Origin: Capitulum mitella
Taxonomy: Eukaryota; Arthropoda; Thecostraca; Pollicipedomorpha; Pollicipedidae
NCBI GenBank assembly: GCA_030062745.1
Contig: CP099852.1
Coordinates: 20,916,266-20,980,265, forward strand
DNA length: 64,000 nt
Reading direction: 5' to 3'
Part shown: piece by piece, positions 41,877-54,300 of the stretch
Layout of the letters: each line of letters starts with the position of its first letter
Position numbering within the stretch: the first letter of the stretch is position 1
The notes under the pieces: model-generated
What the model was told of the DNA's origin: nothing
The model's input: only the letters and a program-made list of their open reading frames with translations
Databases searched by the model: none
Made by a program: the position numbers and the translations under genes

Positions 41877-44643
41877 CGTGCGGCCCGGCTCATCCCCAGT
41901 TTCGTCTGCTCGGTCCGCTTCGGCGTGCTTTACTTCGGCGTAAAATTATGAAAAACTCAGCTTGCCAAAAACTATAATAATGCCTTCAGAAGCCGCTACT
42001 CTGTAATACGCAAGAGAGTTGGCTGCTTGTTTGCATCTCTGATTGGTCATGCACTATGTGGTGTGGAGCTGTTCATGTAAAGATCTTTTTTGTCTTTGTG
42101 TTATCGATCTTTGTTTTATCTATCTTTTAATCGGAAAGCAATTTAGCTTGTTCATATTGTTGTTGTGGGTTGTTTTGAATGTAATTAAGGGATGGGAGCT
42201 TTTTAAAACCTCTTTGCAGTTACCACTTGACCTGGACGTGTCAGTTGCCTTTTTCTATATATCACCACAGTATAAGAGGACATCGCCTTCAAGTCATCAA
42301 CTCCGGGTCGAGGAACATGTCTACTACCTGAACCCTAAATGCATAAAACCGCCTGACCATTTTGAACGCGATGAATGCAGGGATTCTTGTTCTTTGTAAA
42401 ATGTCCATTAGCTAAATAATGATACTCTGTCTTTTGCACAACTTTCTGCAGGCTTTTCCCGAAGAAACAGCGAGCGGACCCGGATATCAGTGCCGCGGTT
42501 TGGAATATTGCTAAGTTTCCAATGATCGAATTACTGAATTCGAAATGATCTTAATTAGCAATCGTGCTTTATGTATGGTGATTGGAATAATCAACCTTTC
42601 TTATGTTTCATTCAAAAGGTGTAAAAAACGCATTTCCTGTGAACTGCGTGTGGTTCACGGGACCCGAAAAACCAGCACAACTTCAGCGGAAATGTTCGCC
42701 GGCTGGTGTGTAATCTTGCTAAAATCATTCTACTAATGAAATGAAAAGCCAAATGATGTATATGTAGTAACTTATCTTGCTATCGGTTCAGTAATGAAAG
42801 TCAGATATCAAATGTAAGATGTCTTCATCGTCGCCAGTTCAATGCGGCAGTTTTCGAAATCATTCTAAACTGGATCAGATATCATCTTAACGTCATAATC
42901 CATTTCGTAAACAATTACTTTTTCTTTAGAAGTCCAATGGTACCAAAATCAAAGTAAAGCGCCCCAGGGCGCTGCGGCGCACGGCCGTCCAGCCGGTGGC
43001 CATCCGTTGCGCAAAATTCCATGACATTCTAATGAGCGGATTCAAAGTTCGATAACATGTGGCACGAACAAGAAGATGACTCGAGCTTTACCAAAGCGAG
43101 GAAAGCAACGGAGACTCATCTTTTGGGCTTTCTGAAATGCATTCGCTAATTCCAAAATTTGCATTAAGTTTGACATTCTGTCTTCCTGGACAGGAAACGA
43201 TAAAATCAAAGCTCTTATGTTAATCTGTTTTTCCGTTTCAGAAAACTTTTCGGGGCCACCAGCACGCCCGGTCGCTCGTCCTGCCCTCGCTTCGCGGGCG
43301 CGGCTTCTTCAAGTTCCGCGTGCGATGAGCGCTACGCGCCGCTCGACCGTTCATTTGCATCGTTTATTGATTGTAGTTGGCATGGTTTTCGTCCTTTGTT
43401 GTGCTGCATATACAGGTATGCGGACGGAGACAGTATTATTACCGTGTTTGGGTACGGAAGGTAGCGAAACACGGGATTTAGGGAAATGACACCACAAAAA
43501 AACGGAATTTTCAGTGAAATCTTGGGAAATGTACCTGGACCCGCGCAGCCACACAGTAGAGGACGTAGATATCACTAGATTCCATCTAAAGTTCTCGCTT
43601 TACAGCCAGGAGGCGGGTAATACAGAACTCTTGTCACGTTCTCAGTTTAGCAGCGAAGTTATTTGAATGCTTTTGGTGACGTGGATGCAGACGTCGGGAG
43701 TCGGATGGAGCTGCGACTGAGAGGAGACTTGGGTATGGAGCATTGACAGAGGAACGAGTCTCCGTGGGAGGCGGAGCACCTTGCCTTATCCATTGCCTCA
43801 CAGACGACGTCTCATCCTGCTCTTTAACCTGCCGGCTCTTTACTGAAAACGGACGCGCTAGTCTTATGCCCATCGCATGGACGAAACAGTCCTTTCCAGG
43901 TCACTCATTCAAGTTTTGATGAAAACGTACAGAAACGTTGTTCACTGAAAAGTTGTGTCTGAGACACAACAGTCATTTGATAACCAGTAATCTTTGCCAC
44001 TGGAAGCATGCAGCGAAGCATGTGTAAAGGATGTCAGTACTACGCCGTAAAATTCAGTTTCCTAGCGTGAGCTGTTTACCGGCGGTTTACGAAAAACCTC
44101 ATGGGGCGAGACAACCATACTCCGTCCGGCGAGGAATAACAGTGTTTAGCGTCCCCGTTCAAGGGTGCCCTGGTTTTGTAGCTCCTCATTCGTGGTAAGC
44201 ACCCATTTCCATCACCACCCACTCTATTGAAAATAAAACGCCACATGGATGTTGTGCTGAGTGCCAACAAAGGCAGATAGGTCGCTGAACAACAAAGCAC
44301 ACTTTGGGCGCCATTTTGTTTGATAAGACGGCACCACCTTCGCGTATGAGGCATCGACACAAAGAAGCAATTTGTGCGCAAGTCCCGACAAAGATGTCAT
44401 GTCAGTGCTTTAGTATTTTATGATGTCCAGGCATTGGTCCAAGTATGATCCAGCCATGAGGTGAAACGGCAGTCCTCTCGGTCGGCATCGACTGTTGCCA
44501 TTTAGTCCCTGGCTTCGGCTTTACCTGCGTTTCCACCTGACCGCCTGAACGTCAATCAGTTCAGCCCGCACCTGCGATGCCCTCCCGAGCGACATACGCA
44601 CCGCGGCCACCCCTCTCGCCCAGCGCAGCGAGGGCTCCTTCAG

Positions 44644-44664
44644 CCCCCCCCCCCCCCCCCCCCC
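44644..44664 (+). repeat. C21 homopolymer
   Basis: Twenty-one consecutive C residues; length likely uncertain in the assembly. Confidence 0.9.
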
Positions 44665-45057
44665 ACATCGGCATTCAGTCGGACGGTCCCGACACAAGTC
44701 CCTCTGGTATGCGGATTCACGGAAAACGGAAGAGGGAAGGGGTTCCTTGGACCTCTCCCCAAATACGAACAGGGGGCGGGCACGCGCTTCTTTGGACGGG
44801 ATGCTGGCACCTTTAGCCTAAACGAACCAATGAGGAAGCCGGCGTGCTTCAGACCGTCAGGGCGTTCAAAACGTTTTTTGCTGAAAGGCTGCGTACTAAA
44901 GTTTGTCCTTGCTCTCGGTGCATTTGAGACAGCTTGGGTGACCCGCACGAAGACTTACGACCTCCATCAGCTGCGATCAACGTAAGTACTCATATGTTTG
45001 CTTGACAGATTTCATTTATTTGTGGAGACCGTTAACCGCTTGTTTTTTTCCCGCTAG

Positions 45058-45084
45058 AAACGGACGGACGGACGGACGGACGGA
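45058..45084 (+). repeat. GGAC tetranucleotide repeat
   Basis: About six CGGA/GGAC units in a row. Confidence 0.85.
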
Positions 45085-46802
45085 CCGTGTCAGTTAGGCA
45101 TTTCGAACTTTCCTTACGCCTGCCCCAATAAGGTGGATACAAGAAATCCTTTACGCCTTGAAAAATGTGGTAGTTATGCTCTGAAACGTTCTAAGATGTG
45201 AGTCCGTTAGGCTCAACCGGGCGGCGCCTCCCGACAGCGGACATCTTTTTTCGTCACACATCAACTCGGAAACCATCATTATTACATCTTGCCTGTGCAA
45301 TTACTGCTTTCAGCCTTAAGCCGCTGAAAAACGTTTATGCTCTCCAACATTCAGTCGTCTTCTATGTTCTATTCCATGTTCTGTCAAGGATCAATAACAG
45401 TGCAAACAAAAAGGCAACGAGTACCTTTGGACTGAAACTTCGTTCCGGGTTTCACAACCGTGATCCTTGGGTGCTATATAAGGTTGATCCTGTGACCGGA
45501 CCTTAATAGATTAATGTAATACCTTAAAAATAGACAAAACATAGATAAATAGCAAAATAAAGTAATAACAAGTGCAAGGTGATGATAGGTCATGTGTAAG
45601 TGCACTTACACAGAATGAGTTCTGTGCGTAACCCGTAATCTACGTATCGTTCAAAGATATAACGTTTGATTGGATTGTGTATTAGTGGAGCATCACAGCC
45701 ACGCTAATTAATAATGCTAAACGATATTTTCGGTGTCCTCGTCGGAATGCGACGACTGGATGAATGAAAATATTTCGTCTCCGTCATCTACTCATTCTTC
45801 TGAAGAATGTACATCAGCGCCCTTAAGCTAGCTCTCAGCTTCATTTCCGCCGGCTTTGTCCAATAGTACTATTTCTCCAGCCGAGATAAGCGTCGCCCTT
45901 GCGGTGAACGCACCGAAAGGAGCGCGTGATCAAAGAAAATGTTGTGTATTTTGTGGAAAGCCGTACAGCCAACTGGCTCGACATATGATACGGAAACACA
46001 AAAACCAATGAGAAGTTCAATCGACCATGCTTTACGATGTTAGCTGGCACAAAGCACGTCAAGCATTCCAAGCTTTATGCCACAAGGGCAATTACGAGAA
46101 AAACACTGATGCAGTTAAATCGGGGGAACTGTTAAACTGTTAAGCCTGGTCGTAGCCCTGGTGCAAAAAAAAGGCAGCAGTGAATATATTCCGCGTTCCC
46201 ATTGCCTTGACTCCTTTAAAGCGGACTGTATCTGGTAACATTCGAAATCGTGCACTGAAAACAGGTCGCGGCCAGATATCCCACAAGTGCCTAGCAGACT
46301 CCTGCTTCCTGGGACGCCTGCTGAACTTGGCGATAGCATCAAATCTTTAGTCTGCGGCATGCAGCAACATCGCATTACCCAAAAAATTAGACGAGATCCC
46401 CTTATTCTAAAGCCGGGAAATCGACTTCTCTTAAAAAGCGGATCAGTTGAAAGCCACCAAAGACAGTATGTTAGAAACAAAATGAGGGAAATGAAAATGA
46501 CGGAAATGGGGAGACTTTTGCATGGTCTTGAGAAAATAGTGGTAATCAGCTGCTTACAATGAATGATTTTTCGACGCCTGGTATGATCAACTGGTACATG
46601 TAATGAAAACAACTTCATTTGATGGCCTTATGAACAAATTTAGGACTCCATCACCAGCTCTGAAAACTGGTCATAGCTTGAAACACATGGCAAAGCTGAT
46701 AACAGCAGAAGCCTTGATGCAGGGAACCCCGGACTTTGAGCAGCCCGCTGAACAATTTATCCAGGTGTGTGAGATTGACTGGACCCATCAGGTTTCAACC
46801 AG

Positions 46803-46848
46803 AGCACTTGCCACCATGCACGAGGAAAGATGCACTTGCCACCATGCC
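46803..46848 (+). repeat. Local direct duplication in the decayed recombinase gene
   Basis: GCACTTGCCACCATGC occurs twice about 27 bp apart and shifts the reading frame after STRALATM. A likely duplication-type mutation. Confidence 0.7.
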
Positions 46849-47196
46849 CCAGCTTCCTCCAGTTGCAAAAGATGTACAAAAAGTGCAGAACATTCTGAAC
46901 GGAAAAATGTGGGCAGCAAAGATAGCCAATGAAAATGGGGGATGCACCCAAAATGTTTTCAAGAGCTGGCTCAAGAACTACTAGCAAAAATTATTCCGTT
47001 CAACAGATGGCGTCAGGGTGAGGTTGCACGCCTTAAAGTAACACCTTTCATTGAAAGACATACCATGAACTTCAATCCGATATTCTGGCTTCTCTTAGCA
47101 AAAGCGAACAGTACCTCTGCTCATCTCTGACACGAGTTGTCACAAAACGTAAACGTACACGACTTGTACCGGTCCTGATGACAGCCGAAATGAAAT

Positions 47197-47236
47197 CGTA
47201 GATGTACTCATAGATGTACATGTAGATGTACTCATC
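47197..47236 (+). repeat. 12-bp GTAGATGTACTC/CATAGATGTACA repeat
   Basis: Three GATGTAC units interrupt the catalytic domain of the decayed recombinase gene between the VLMTAEM and box II segments and add stop codons. Confidence 0.7.
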
Positions 47237-47930
47237 ACGAAAAGAAACGGAGTTGTCAAGCGTAAAAGCAATCGTTACGTCCTCGTAAGCCCATACTCGC
47301 TGACCGGTGAACCGTTCCGTGGAAGTGATTCCATCAGGAAGTTTGCAATGCTCTGTGGAGCCCGGCACCCAATGACCCTTTGGTCTACTAAGCTTCGAAA
47401 GCAGATCGGAACACTGTCGCAAATTTTAAGTCTAAAGGAAAACGAGTTGGATTTGCTTGCGAGGTTCATGGGCCACAGCGTTCGGGTTCACAGGGCTATC
47501 GGCTATCGTCTCCCGGAGCAAGAATTGCAAATCGCAAAAATGGGAAAACTGCGTATGGGTCTCGATAGAGGGATCACTTCTTATGCAGGAAAAAGTCTCG
47601 ATGGCATCCAGATCTTTGAGTCTCAACGGAAGGATGGAGATGGTGGTGATCACGACGACCCTTCTTTGCCCTTCTCAGCTAGTCAGTATCCAAGTGGTCC
47701 CCAGGCTAGTGAAACCACTCAGAGTCGTTCCGATGACGGAAGCGTTTTTCTTCCCAAAAAGCGTGCTCGTAACAAGAGAGCTTGGCATGAAGCCGAAAAA
47801 GCAGCCGTCTTACGTCCATTCAAAACGAAATTGGATACCTTGACAACAACAAACAAGGAGGAATGTGCAAGAGCCATCAGTTCTGAGTCCGTTTGACAAG
47901 AACTGGACGTTAAATATTGCTTATAACATG

Positions 47931-50159
47931 ACAGTATGTAAGCGTCGAAAAATGCAATAACAACCAAACCCTGACATCTTCTGGTGTCAGCGTTGGACGT
48001 TTTGATGGCAAAACTGCCATGTTGTTAAATATCTCCTTGGTGTTTAAAAAATCGTAACACATACTGAACGTTTTTCTGCAAAAAGTACTACCATTCCTAG
48101 CATTATTCAGTTGTCTGCAATACTGATTACTGGCAATATTGACCTGCCTTATCCATTTCTTACTTGGGGTTAAGCTATTTTTAGTGAGATTTTGGATGGT
48201 TCAGAGTTAACAAATTTGGTTGCGCTGACGGTCTACCACGGGTAACACCCGTCATCAACCGTATGCAAATAAGCCTTGATCGCAACAAAGATCTCGTGAA
48301 CTCTGCTGTTAGGAGTGCGATGGTCGGTGTTTTTTGTAGCGTACGTAAAGGATTTACTTTCCTCGTAATGAGCACAGATTAGAGTACTTCAGCAGAAAAA
48401 CATTAATCACCTTGCAATTAAAAAAAAACTGAAAAATCTAAACATGCAGAAATCACGAGAAATCTGTTTCCTTGTGGCGCTGATGAGACGCAGCGTTCTT
48501 AGTTTTCCTAGGTATTTATTCCTTTGCAGATTTCCACTGTCTGTAAAACCAAAAGTGATGGCACCTTCAATTTACGCCTTGTTTGGGACTGCGTAAGTTG
48601 ACAAGTCTGTCTTACAATACTAAATCGTGTTTAATTTTCCAGGTCAGAATCCACTGTTGCCAGCATGCATGGCGGCAAAACACTTCCTTTAACTTGACCA
48701 TTTTGAGCGGTTTTGCTGCCACAGAAGAGAACAAGTAACTTTGTCGGTCTCCTGGTGGTTGATCAAATGATGCTCATTGCAAAAGCGATGCTTTATTAGA
48801 CCCATTTACGTTCGTTGATCTCACTACCATTTAAAACTAATCTCATGTAGCTGACTTTGCATTAGATGAAACCCATTTTTAGACATAATCTCTTGGTTAA
48901 AAGTTCAGGTCTCTTGGGACATGCAAATCTTCTCATGAACCCTTTGCGTGCGACTGATGAACCTCGCAAGAAACTGTAGTTCGTAAACTTCCCCGCTGGT
49001 AAACAGTCGCAATTGGTTATGGCCTGACTGCCTTTCTTCAGTGAACGCTGCAGCCATACTGAGCCATTCACTTCCGCTGTACGGATTACGGACAACGGAA
49101 CTGGATTTTGGGAGACGTATGGGATATGTTCACGTTTTTATCTACATTTCTGGCTCTTGGGTGGGACATTCATGCAAGATTTCGTTTCGACTCCTTCAGC
49201 CGCAAAATTATATAATTGTTGCTGGAGTAAGAGTACCTCTTTGAATAGGTTTTCATGGGCCGTTTCCTTGGACTACTGTTTTTACTTTTGACAACCTCAG
49301 CAACTTGTCAATTTCTCTCTCTCAACTCAACAATTTCTTTGACGAGCTACATGGTTTGGCGGTCACCTTGCGGGCATTTTCTTTTTTCTTCAGAGGAAGG
49401 AAACTTCTAGCTTCAGTATAAGATGTTATCGTCTCAGGTCCCCAAAGCGGTGACGTCATTAAATTAGGATTTCATTTTGTTTAAAAACAACCATTGGCTC
49501 GCAAAGCGGAAATCTTGAAGCCACTTGTGTTAGGAAGTCTGGCATACGACGTTTTGGCCTTCAAAGTCGTAGGAGTCGTGCTTTTATTAGAAGGAAAAAT
49601 TCAAATACAGAAGCCAGGGCAACGGGAGCGACTTGCAGCATCAACCATGAAATGGTTTCGAACACAGAATGCCGATAACAGAGTCCCACTGGACTTCTTT
49701 TGGCATGCAGATGTTTTCCTTGCGGTGTGTACCTTACCGTTCATATTTAAAAAAAAAATCGTTCAGCAGGCTAAATGTTAGAAAACTTTGCTTTACTGTC
49801 ATTATGTTTACGTGACACTTCACACGCGACGCTTCTGCGTTGATCCCTCTCGTTATGTGACGTTTTGGGGATACGCTTCTGTGTAGGACAAACCTTCGTG
49901 CTATGTTATAGGTCTGAAAAGCTTTTCATCCTCCAAAAGAGAGCCCTCCGCATGACTGAGTTTGTCTTTCCCCCTCAAAGCTCTGAGCCAATCTTTAAAC
50001 GTTAAAAATTTTGAAGCTTAAAGACCTTGCAAAATCGTTGCTACTTATATTAATGTACAACTTTTTACTCATCAGTTACCCTCGCCTTTCACTTTGTTGC
50101 CTGAGATAAAACGTCGCAAAACGTAGCAACGTACACACAGCTAGCCGCCAGTCCTGAAC
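47931..50159. other. No gene recognised
   Basis: AT-rich. Short frames only. No repeats or domains I can support. Confidence 0.4.
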
Positions 50160-51836
50160 AGCCCTCCCATCTCCCGCAACCCTCCACAACCCTCTGGCCC
50201 GTCGCAGCCCTCCGACCCGCCACAGCCCGCCGGCCCACCACGTGGCCCGCCGGCTTGGCGCAGCTCTCCGCCCACCACGTGGCCCGCCGGCTTGGCGCAG
50301 CCTTCCGGCCCGTAGGCCGGAGGCCTGGAGCCACAGCCCTGTGGCCCGTCGGCCCGTCGGCCCGTCGCAGTTCGCCGTGTGGCCCGCCGCCGCTACCGTG
50401 GCGGCCGCCCGCAGCTCGACAGAGGCTGCCGGCCCGCCACAGCCCGGCCCGTCCGACGCCCCGCCCCAGCGCCGATGCCGGTCGCCCCGGTAAGTGAACA
50501 GAACAGTCGAAAAATATAATCAAAGACCAAACAAAATGCATGCAGTGTTGCTATCATCATCTCTCAGTCGGTCTCCGTTTGTATGTTGAGCTACGAGGTA
50601 TACAAAAACCACACCTCAAGTCAAACAAAACAAAACGATCGACCATTGTCGTGTCACTGTTGATGACGTTAATGATTGTGTGTCGCCGGCAGCCACCAGT
50701 GGAAACCGTGCCGTTCCCCGCCGGTCCGATGGTGGCAGTGGAGGAGACAACCGGATTCAAGCAGTGGTTGCAGGGGGCGGGGGACATGTTCTGTACCATG
50801 AGCCCGCCATTAAGCATTACCTACTGACCGAGTCGAGCCTTGCGTTTGAATGCGAGCGGCAATGTTGACGCCCGGCCGTTCGGCTTATGTTCCCAGATGG
50901 AGGCCCTGCAGCCTATTATGAGGCGGTTCGGGCGGAGCAGGGTCTGGCGCCGGGTGACGTCTTCAGCAGCCGACAGCAGCAGCAGCCCGGCCAGCAGGCG
51001 GTCACCGGTCGGCCCAGCGGGCCGCATTACGCCCACTGGAGCCCGGTCGAGATGGCCGTCCTGCGCTGGCACTTGGAAGTGCAGCAACGCCTCGTCTCAC
51101 CGGACAAGCGGAGCTTCCGCAGCATGTAGGCCTTCCTCGTGCAGGCCGGGCTCCATTTCAACTTCCGATACACCGAGCGGCACTGGTACCGGCCTACGCG
51201 CGCCGGCGAGATAAGAGGGTCAGGAATAGAAACATTGTGGCTTTGGATCTCTGATGTTTCACAATTCAGAGCATGTGGAAATATTGGTTGTTTGCTTCCT
51301 ACAAAAACGGTGTACCTGAATTCGTCCGCTCGTTCATTTCACCACGATTGTCGTATGACCTTCAGCTGGTATGACTGTGCCCCTAAAAAAAGATGACGGA
51401 CCAAACACCATAAATGTCGCCATCTCCAGTCTCAGCGGCCTGCGGACGGCGCGGTGGCCGGCACCATGTTGGGCGGCCTGGCCACCGGCCAGCTAGGTGA
51501 CGTACGGCCGTGTAGTCAGCGCGCGTCGCAAATGGATGCAGCGCCGTCTTTCCGGCCGAGACGAACGCTTCCGCACCCGGCAACGTTTGCAAACGCATCA
51601 CGTCTTCGGATCACTGTCCCTAACAACGGCACCAGTTAGAGGTGGCGAAACAGACAAAACTCTCATGCCAAACCGCGTCTGGCTGCTGGAAGCGCAACAC
51701 AGCGCAATGTCCGTGTGTTGCTTCACAGGTGCGCGAGACAGACGACGGTGGAAACCGCTGCTTGCGGTACACCTCGGCCGGCAAGACGCTGGGCAGCCGC
51801 GGCAGGGTTCTCATTGTGGTGATCGAGTGGGTCTGA
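50160..51836 (+). pseudogene. YR-like gene copy D: rearranged and decayed
   Basis: Plus-strand exon remnants in unusual order: proline-rich 2 (about 50160-50489, donor CCCCG/GTAAGT), 72-bp-type exon from 50693 (PPVETVPFPAGPMVAVEETT; donor deleted), Myb-like exon about 50897-51218 (one-base deletion after CTGCAGCCT; TAG at 51127 in place of CGG/TGG), then the Arg exon about 51413-51492 (VAISSLSGLRT, one-base deletion, acceptor not recognisable, donor GT changed to CT) and the Lys-box exon 51729-51836 (VRETDDGG..., SAGKTLGSRGRVLIVVIEWV, then TGA). The 3' exons of one unit are thus followed directly by catalytic exons of the next, as expected from a tandem array with internal deletion. It is separated from copy P2 by about 8 kb that holds the other recombinase pseudogene. 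Confidence 0.75.
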
Positions 51837-52989
51837 AGCGCGATCCGACGCCTCGTCGTCAGTAACACGGGACCCGGAGGTGCGAGCACAGCTCTTTCAC
51901 CCAAAGGCGGCGGCGTGTAGTTTGTTCTTAATCAAAAACCAATGTACTCAATCAATGTTCTTAATATTCGCCAGCAGCAGGCGTCACTCATACCAGAGGA
52001 GCCGGCGTGAGAGGTGGATGAGAAAAGGAAAACATTCGGACGGCTGTTGTTACACAATGCAGCGCATGGAAATGTTTGCCGGTTGGTTCCCAGAAAAACG
52101 ACGCACTGGCAAGTAAGCACTCGTTCACTTAAGCTCGAGCTTTTTCTCGCAATGGAGCAAGCCGACATGTGTACGCAAGTAAAGATGTCCAGAAGACCAG
52201 TGATTCGAAAACGAAAGAAAACGCTTTGCCCTCAGGCAAAAGAAAAACGTAATGGTAGCAAGCAATGGAAACGATGACAAAGACCAGCAGCGACCAAGAC
52301 GTCGACAGCATATATCGTGCGGACTTCAGCGGTGCAAACACAAGCCACTTCTGATAAGCAGGATGACGAGCTTCAAGCAGCAGAACCGCTGCCTTCGCCG
52401 CTGAAGCAGCCGCAGCCGCCGCCGTCGGCTTTGCAATTGGTCGCAGAACCAGTGCCAGAGGGGTTCAGTACGTTGACTCATGCAGCCTGTGTAAAGCGAC
52501 TTGGATGTCACCCAAGTTCATGAGCTGGCTTTCCAATAAATTGTTTTATTGAGAGCTGGAAGTGTGAAGAAGTGTTTAATTTTTGGAGTCCAGTAGAAAC
52601 GCGATCACCGAGATAAAGCTGAACTTGCAATACTGTACAGCGTCCTATATTCGTGCGCGTCAGTGGTGGCAGAGCTGGCTGGCGACGGCAACGTGCCGAA
52701 CTCGTGCGGCAAGCTCTTCGGCTCGGGCAACGGCGTCAGGCACCGCGGCTGGCTCTCAGGAAATTTCATTGTCTTTGTGTATAAGGTTTGCACACCGGAT
52801 GCATGGCCCTATACGTCATGCATATTTGACACGTGCACTTTTCACGGCGTCCTACTTCGTGTGTTTGAAATGACTAGTCGCATGTCAAGCACAGTGATGT
52901 AATTTCCCATTTGCACTTGCCTTATTGGAATAGTGTCAGCAGCACGCAAATACTGACCAGTAGGTCACCCAAGACAACTGACTACGGAT
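51837..52989. other. No gene recognised
   Basis: A plus-strand frame at 52317-52523 (EPLPSPLKQPQPPPSALQLV) is proline-rich but short and without splice support. AATAAA occurs at about 52530. Confidence 0.3.
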
Positions 52990-53720
52990 TTCAGTCTAGG
53001 TAAAGTGGACCATATTTGCATCCTTAAATGCAGACGGACTCAAAACCGTGCATGGCGGCGTGCCAAAAAGACGTAAGTAGTCTACTTGATTAAAAAAACA
53101 GAATGACATAGTTCTGACTCAAGAAACCCGCTGAAATGAAGCGATGGGGCAACTGGTCCTTTTCCACATTGGGAGAGACATTTCACTTCAAAAGTGGTAC
53201 TGCGAGAACAAGGGGTGGGCAATTTCAGCGCATCCGAACGTAAGTGCTGATGTTGGCCCAGTGCCGCCACATAAATGGGATGACATCTGATCCTTCAGCT
53301 TGTGATGGATAGCTCAATTGTAGTAATAGGCTACATTTACAATGAACGTCGAAACACCAGATGTTTTCGAGAATCTGCATCGAAATAAGCAATTACAGCT
53401 GTAACAATTATGTAACGGCGGGTGATTTTAGTTTTGTAATCGTAGACTCACAAGACGGGGTGAGCGTATCAGGCAACATGCGTAACCATATCTGAAGCCG
53501 AGAAGTCGTAACAAAGTTTATGGAGCAATGTCATCTAGTAGATATATCGCGCATAACTCATCCAGATGCCAGCGAGTATACTTTCGCAAGAGGCAACGCC
53601 AAAAGTTTACGCAAAACAAACATAAACCGCTCACTCACCCGCTCGCTGTCCACGACCGGTGCCCACTTCCACGGACGTCCGGTGCAGTCCTCGCTCTTCG
53701 AATAGGGGCTGAACTGCGAA
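52990..53720 (+). pseudogene. L1/Tx1-like LINE endonuclease remnant
   Basis: Across three frames the plus strand reads IFASLNADGLKTVHGGVPKR, then NDIVLTQETR, GWAISAHPNVS, GYIYNERRNTR, VTAGDFSFVIVDSQDG and LVDISRITHPDASEYTFARG. These are, in order, the N-terminal strand, the QE catalytic Glu, the G(V)A(I/V)...P strand, the NIYAPN-like strand, the GDFN block (N changed to S) and the LVD.WR..HP...EYTF.R block of the AP-endonuclease domain of L1/Tx1-type LINEs. Several stops and frameshifts. No reverse transcriptase was found downstream, so it is an old fragment. Confidence 0.65.
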
Positions 53721-54190
53721 AGGACGTTTCCGTATCACACTGGGAGCAATTTAAACAGCACTGTGAAACACATTTGGCAGCCATGCCACGTGGCGCACAA
53801 ACGGACAATGAAAGCAGACCGGCCGTCCGGCTGAACTACTCAAAGCACGGTGATGATGGTCTCTGTCAAAACCGTCTGTTTGCCAACGACAGGAGGAAAT
53901 ACACTAGCCGATTTTCTGTGTTAAACAGGTATCCCTCCGCTGCGATGCTGCTCGTTCAATCGCCAGTAACGAAGCACCGCAATCTTTTTACCACCACCAG
54001 CTATCGAGCGTCCAGGTTTGCCCTGTTGCTGCTGTTGAAAACGATACCATGAACTCAGCAACATATTTTGCCAGAGTAAAATAACCCACCTGAGCTGGAT
54101 ATAGAAACAGTTAATTTTGTGCTACTAATCTGCTGTCCTCTTCAAGTTTCCTTCGCGTCAGAACGAGAGCAGCACAGCCACCCGCCTCGG
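53721..54190. other. No gene recognised
   Basis: A plus frame stays open to 54052 in continuation of the endonuclease remnant, without a recognisable domain. Confidence 0.3.
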
Positions 54191-54300
54191 ACTGAACTGA
54201 AGATCTGACCGACAGAGCAGGCCTACGTCTCCTTATCGTCCCCAGACTGAACTGAAGATCTGACCGACAGAACAGGCCTACGTCTCCTTATCGTTCCCAG
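54191..54300 (+). repeat. 55-bp tandem duplication
   Basis: Two copies start ACTGAACTGAAGATCTGACC at 54191 and 54246 and differ by two bases. Confidence 0.85.

Larger units (their letters stand above)
41877..45739. other. Mostly non-coding; a few exon-like islands
   Basis: AT-richer than the cluster on its left. Possible exons with splice-like borders: about 42453-42520 (acceptor TTTCTGCAG, reads FPKKQRADPDISAAVWNIAK), about 42931-43056 (acceptor TTCTTTAG, SNGTKIKVKRPRALRRTAVQ) and 43242-43416 (acceptor CCGTTTCAG, donor ACAG/GTATGC, with a hydrophobic LLIVVGMVFVLCCAAY stretch). None matches a family I know, and they may be chance. Confidence 0.25.
45760..47930 (+). pseudogene. Intronless zinc-finger/tyrosine-recombinase-like gene, decayed
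   Basis: Pieces read in order: a C2H2-type finger (KCCVFCGKPYSQLARHMIRK, about 45935), a second Cys/His block (SHCLDSFKADCIW, stop, HSKSC, about 46180), helical DNA-binding segments (KIRRDPLILKPGNRLLLKSG, about 46390; MREMKMTEMGRLLHGL; DWTHQVSTRALATM, about 46775), then the catalytic domain: IIPFNRWRQGEVARLKV (Arg I, about 47000), KRTRLVPVLMTAEM, STKLRKQIGTLSQILSL (box II), ELDLLARFMGHSVRVH and YRLPEQ (His and Tyr, about 47440-47520), and a C-terminal Myb-like KRAWHEAEKAAVLRPF ending at 47896. This is the common animal zinc-finger/tyrosine-recombinase (Crypton-like) family. No introns are evident, but several frameshifts and stops occur, plus a 12-bp repeat insertion at about 47197-47236. Confidence 0.8.
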
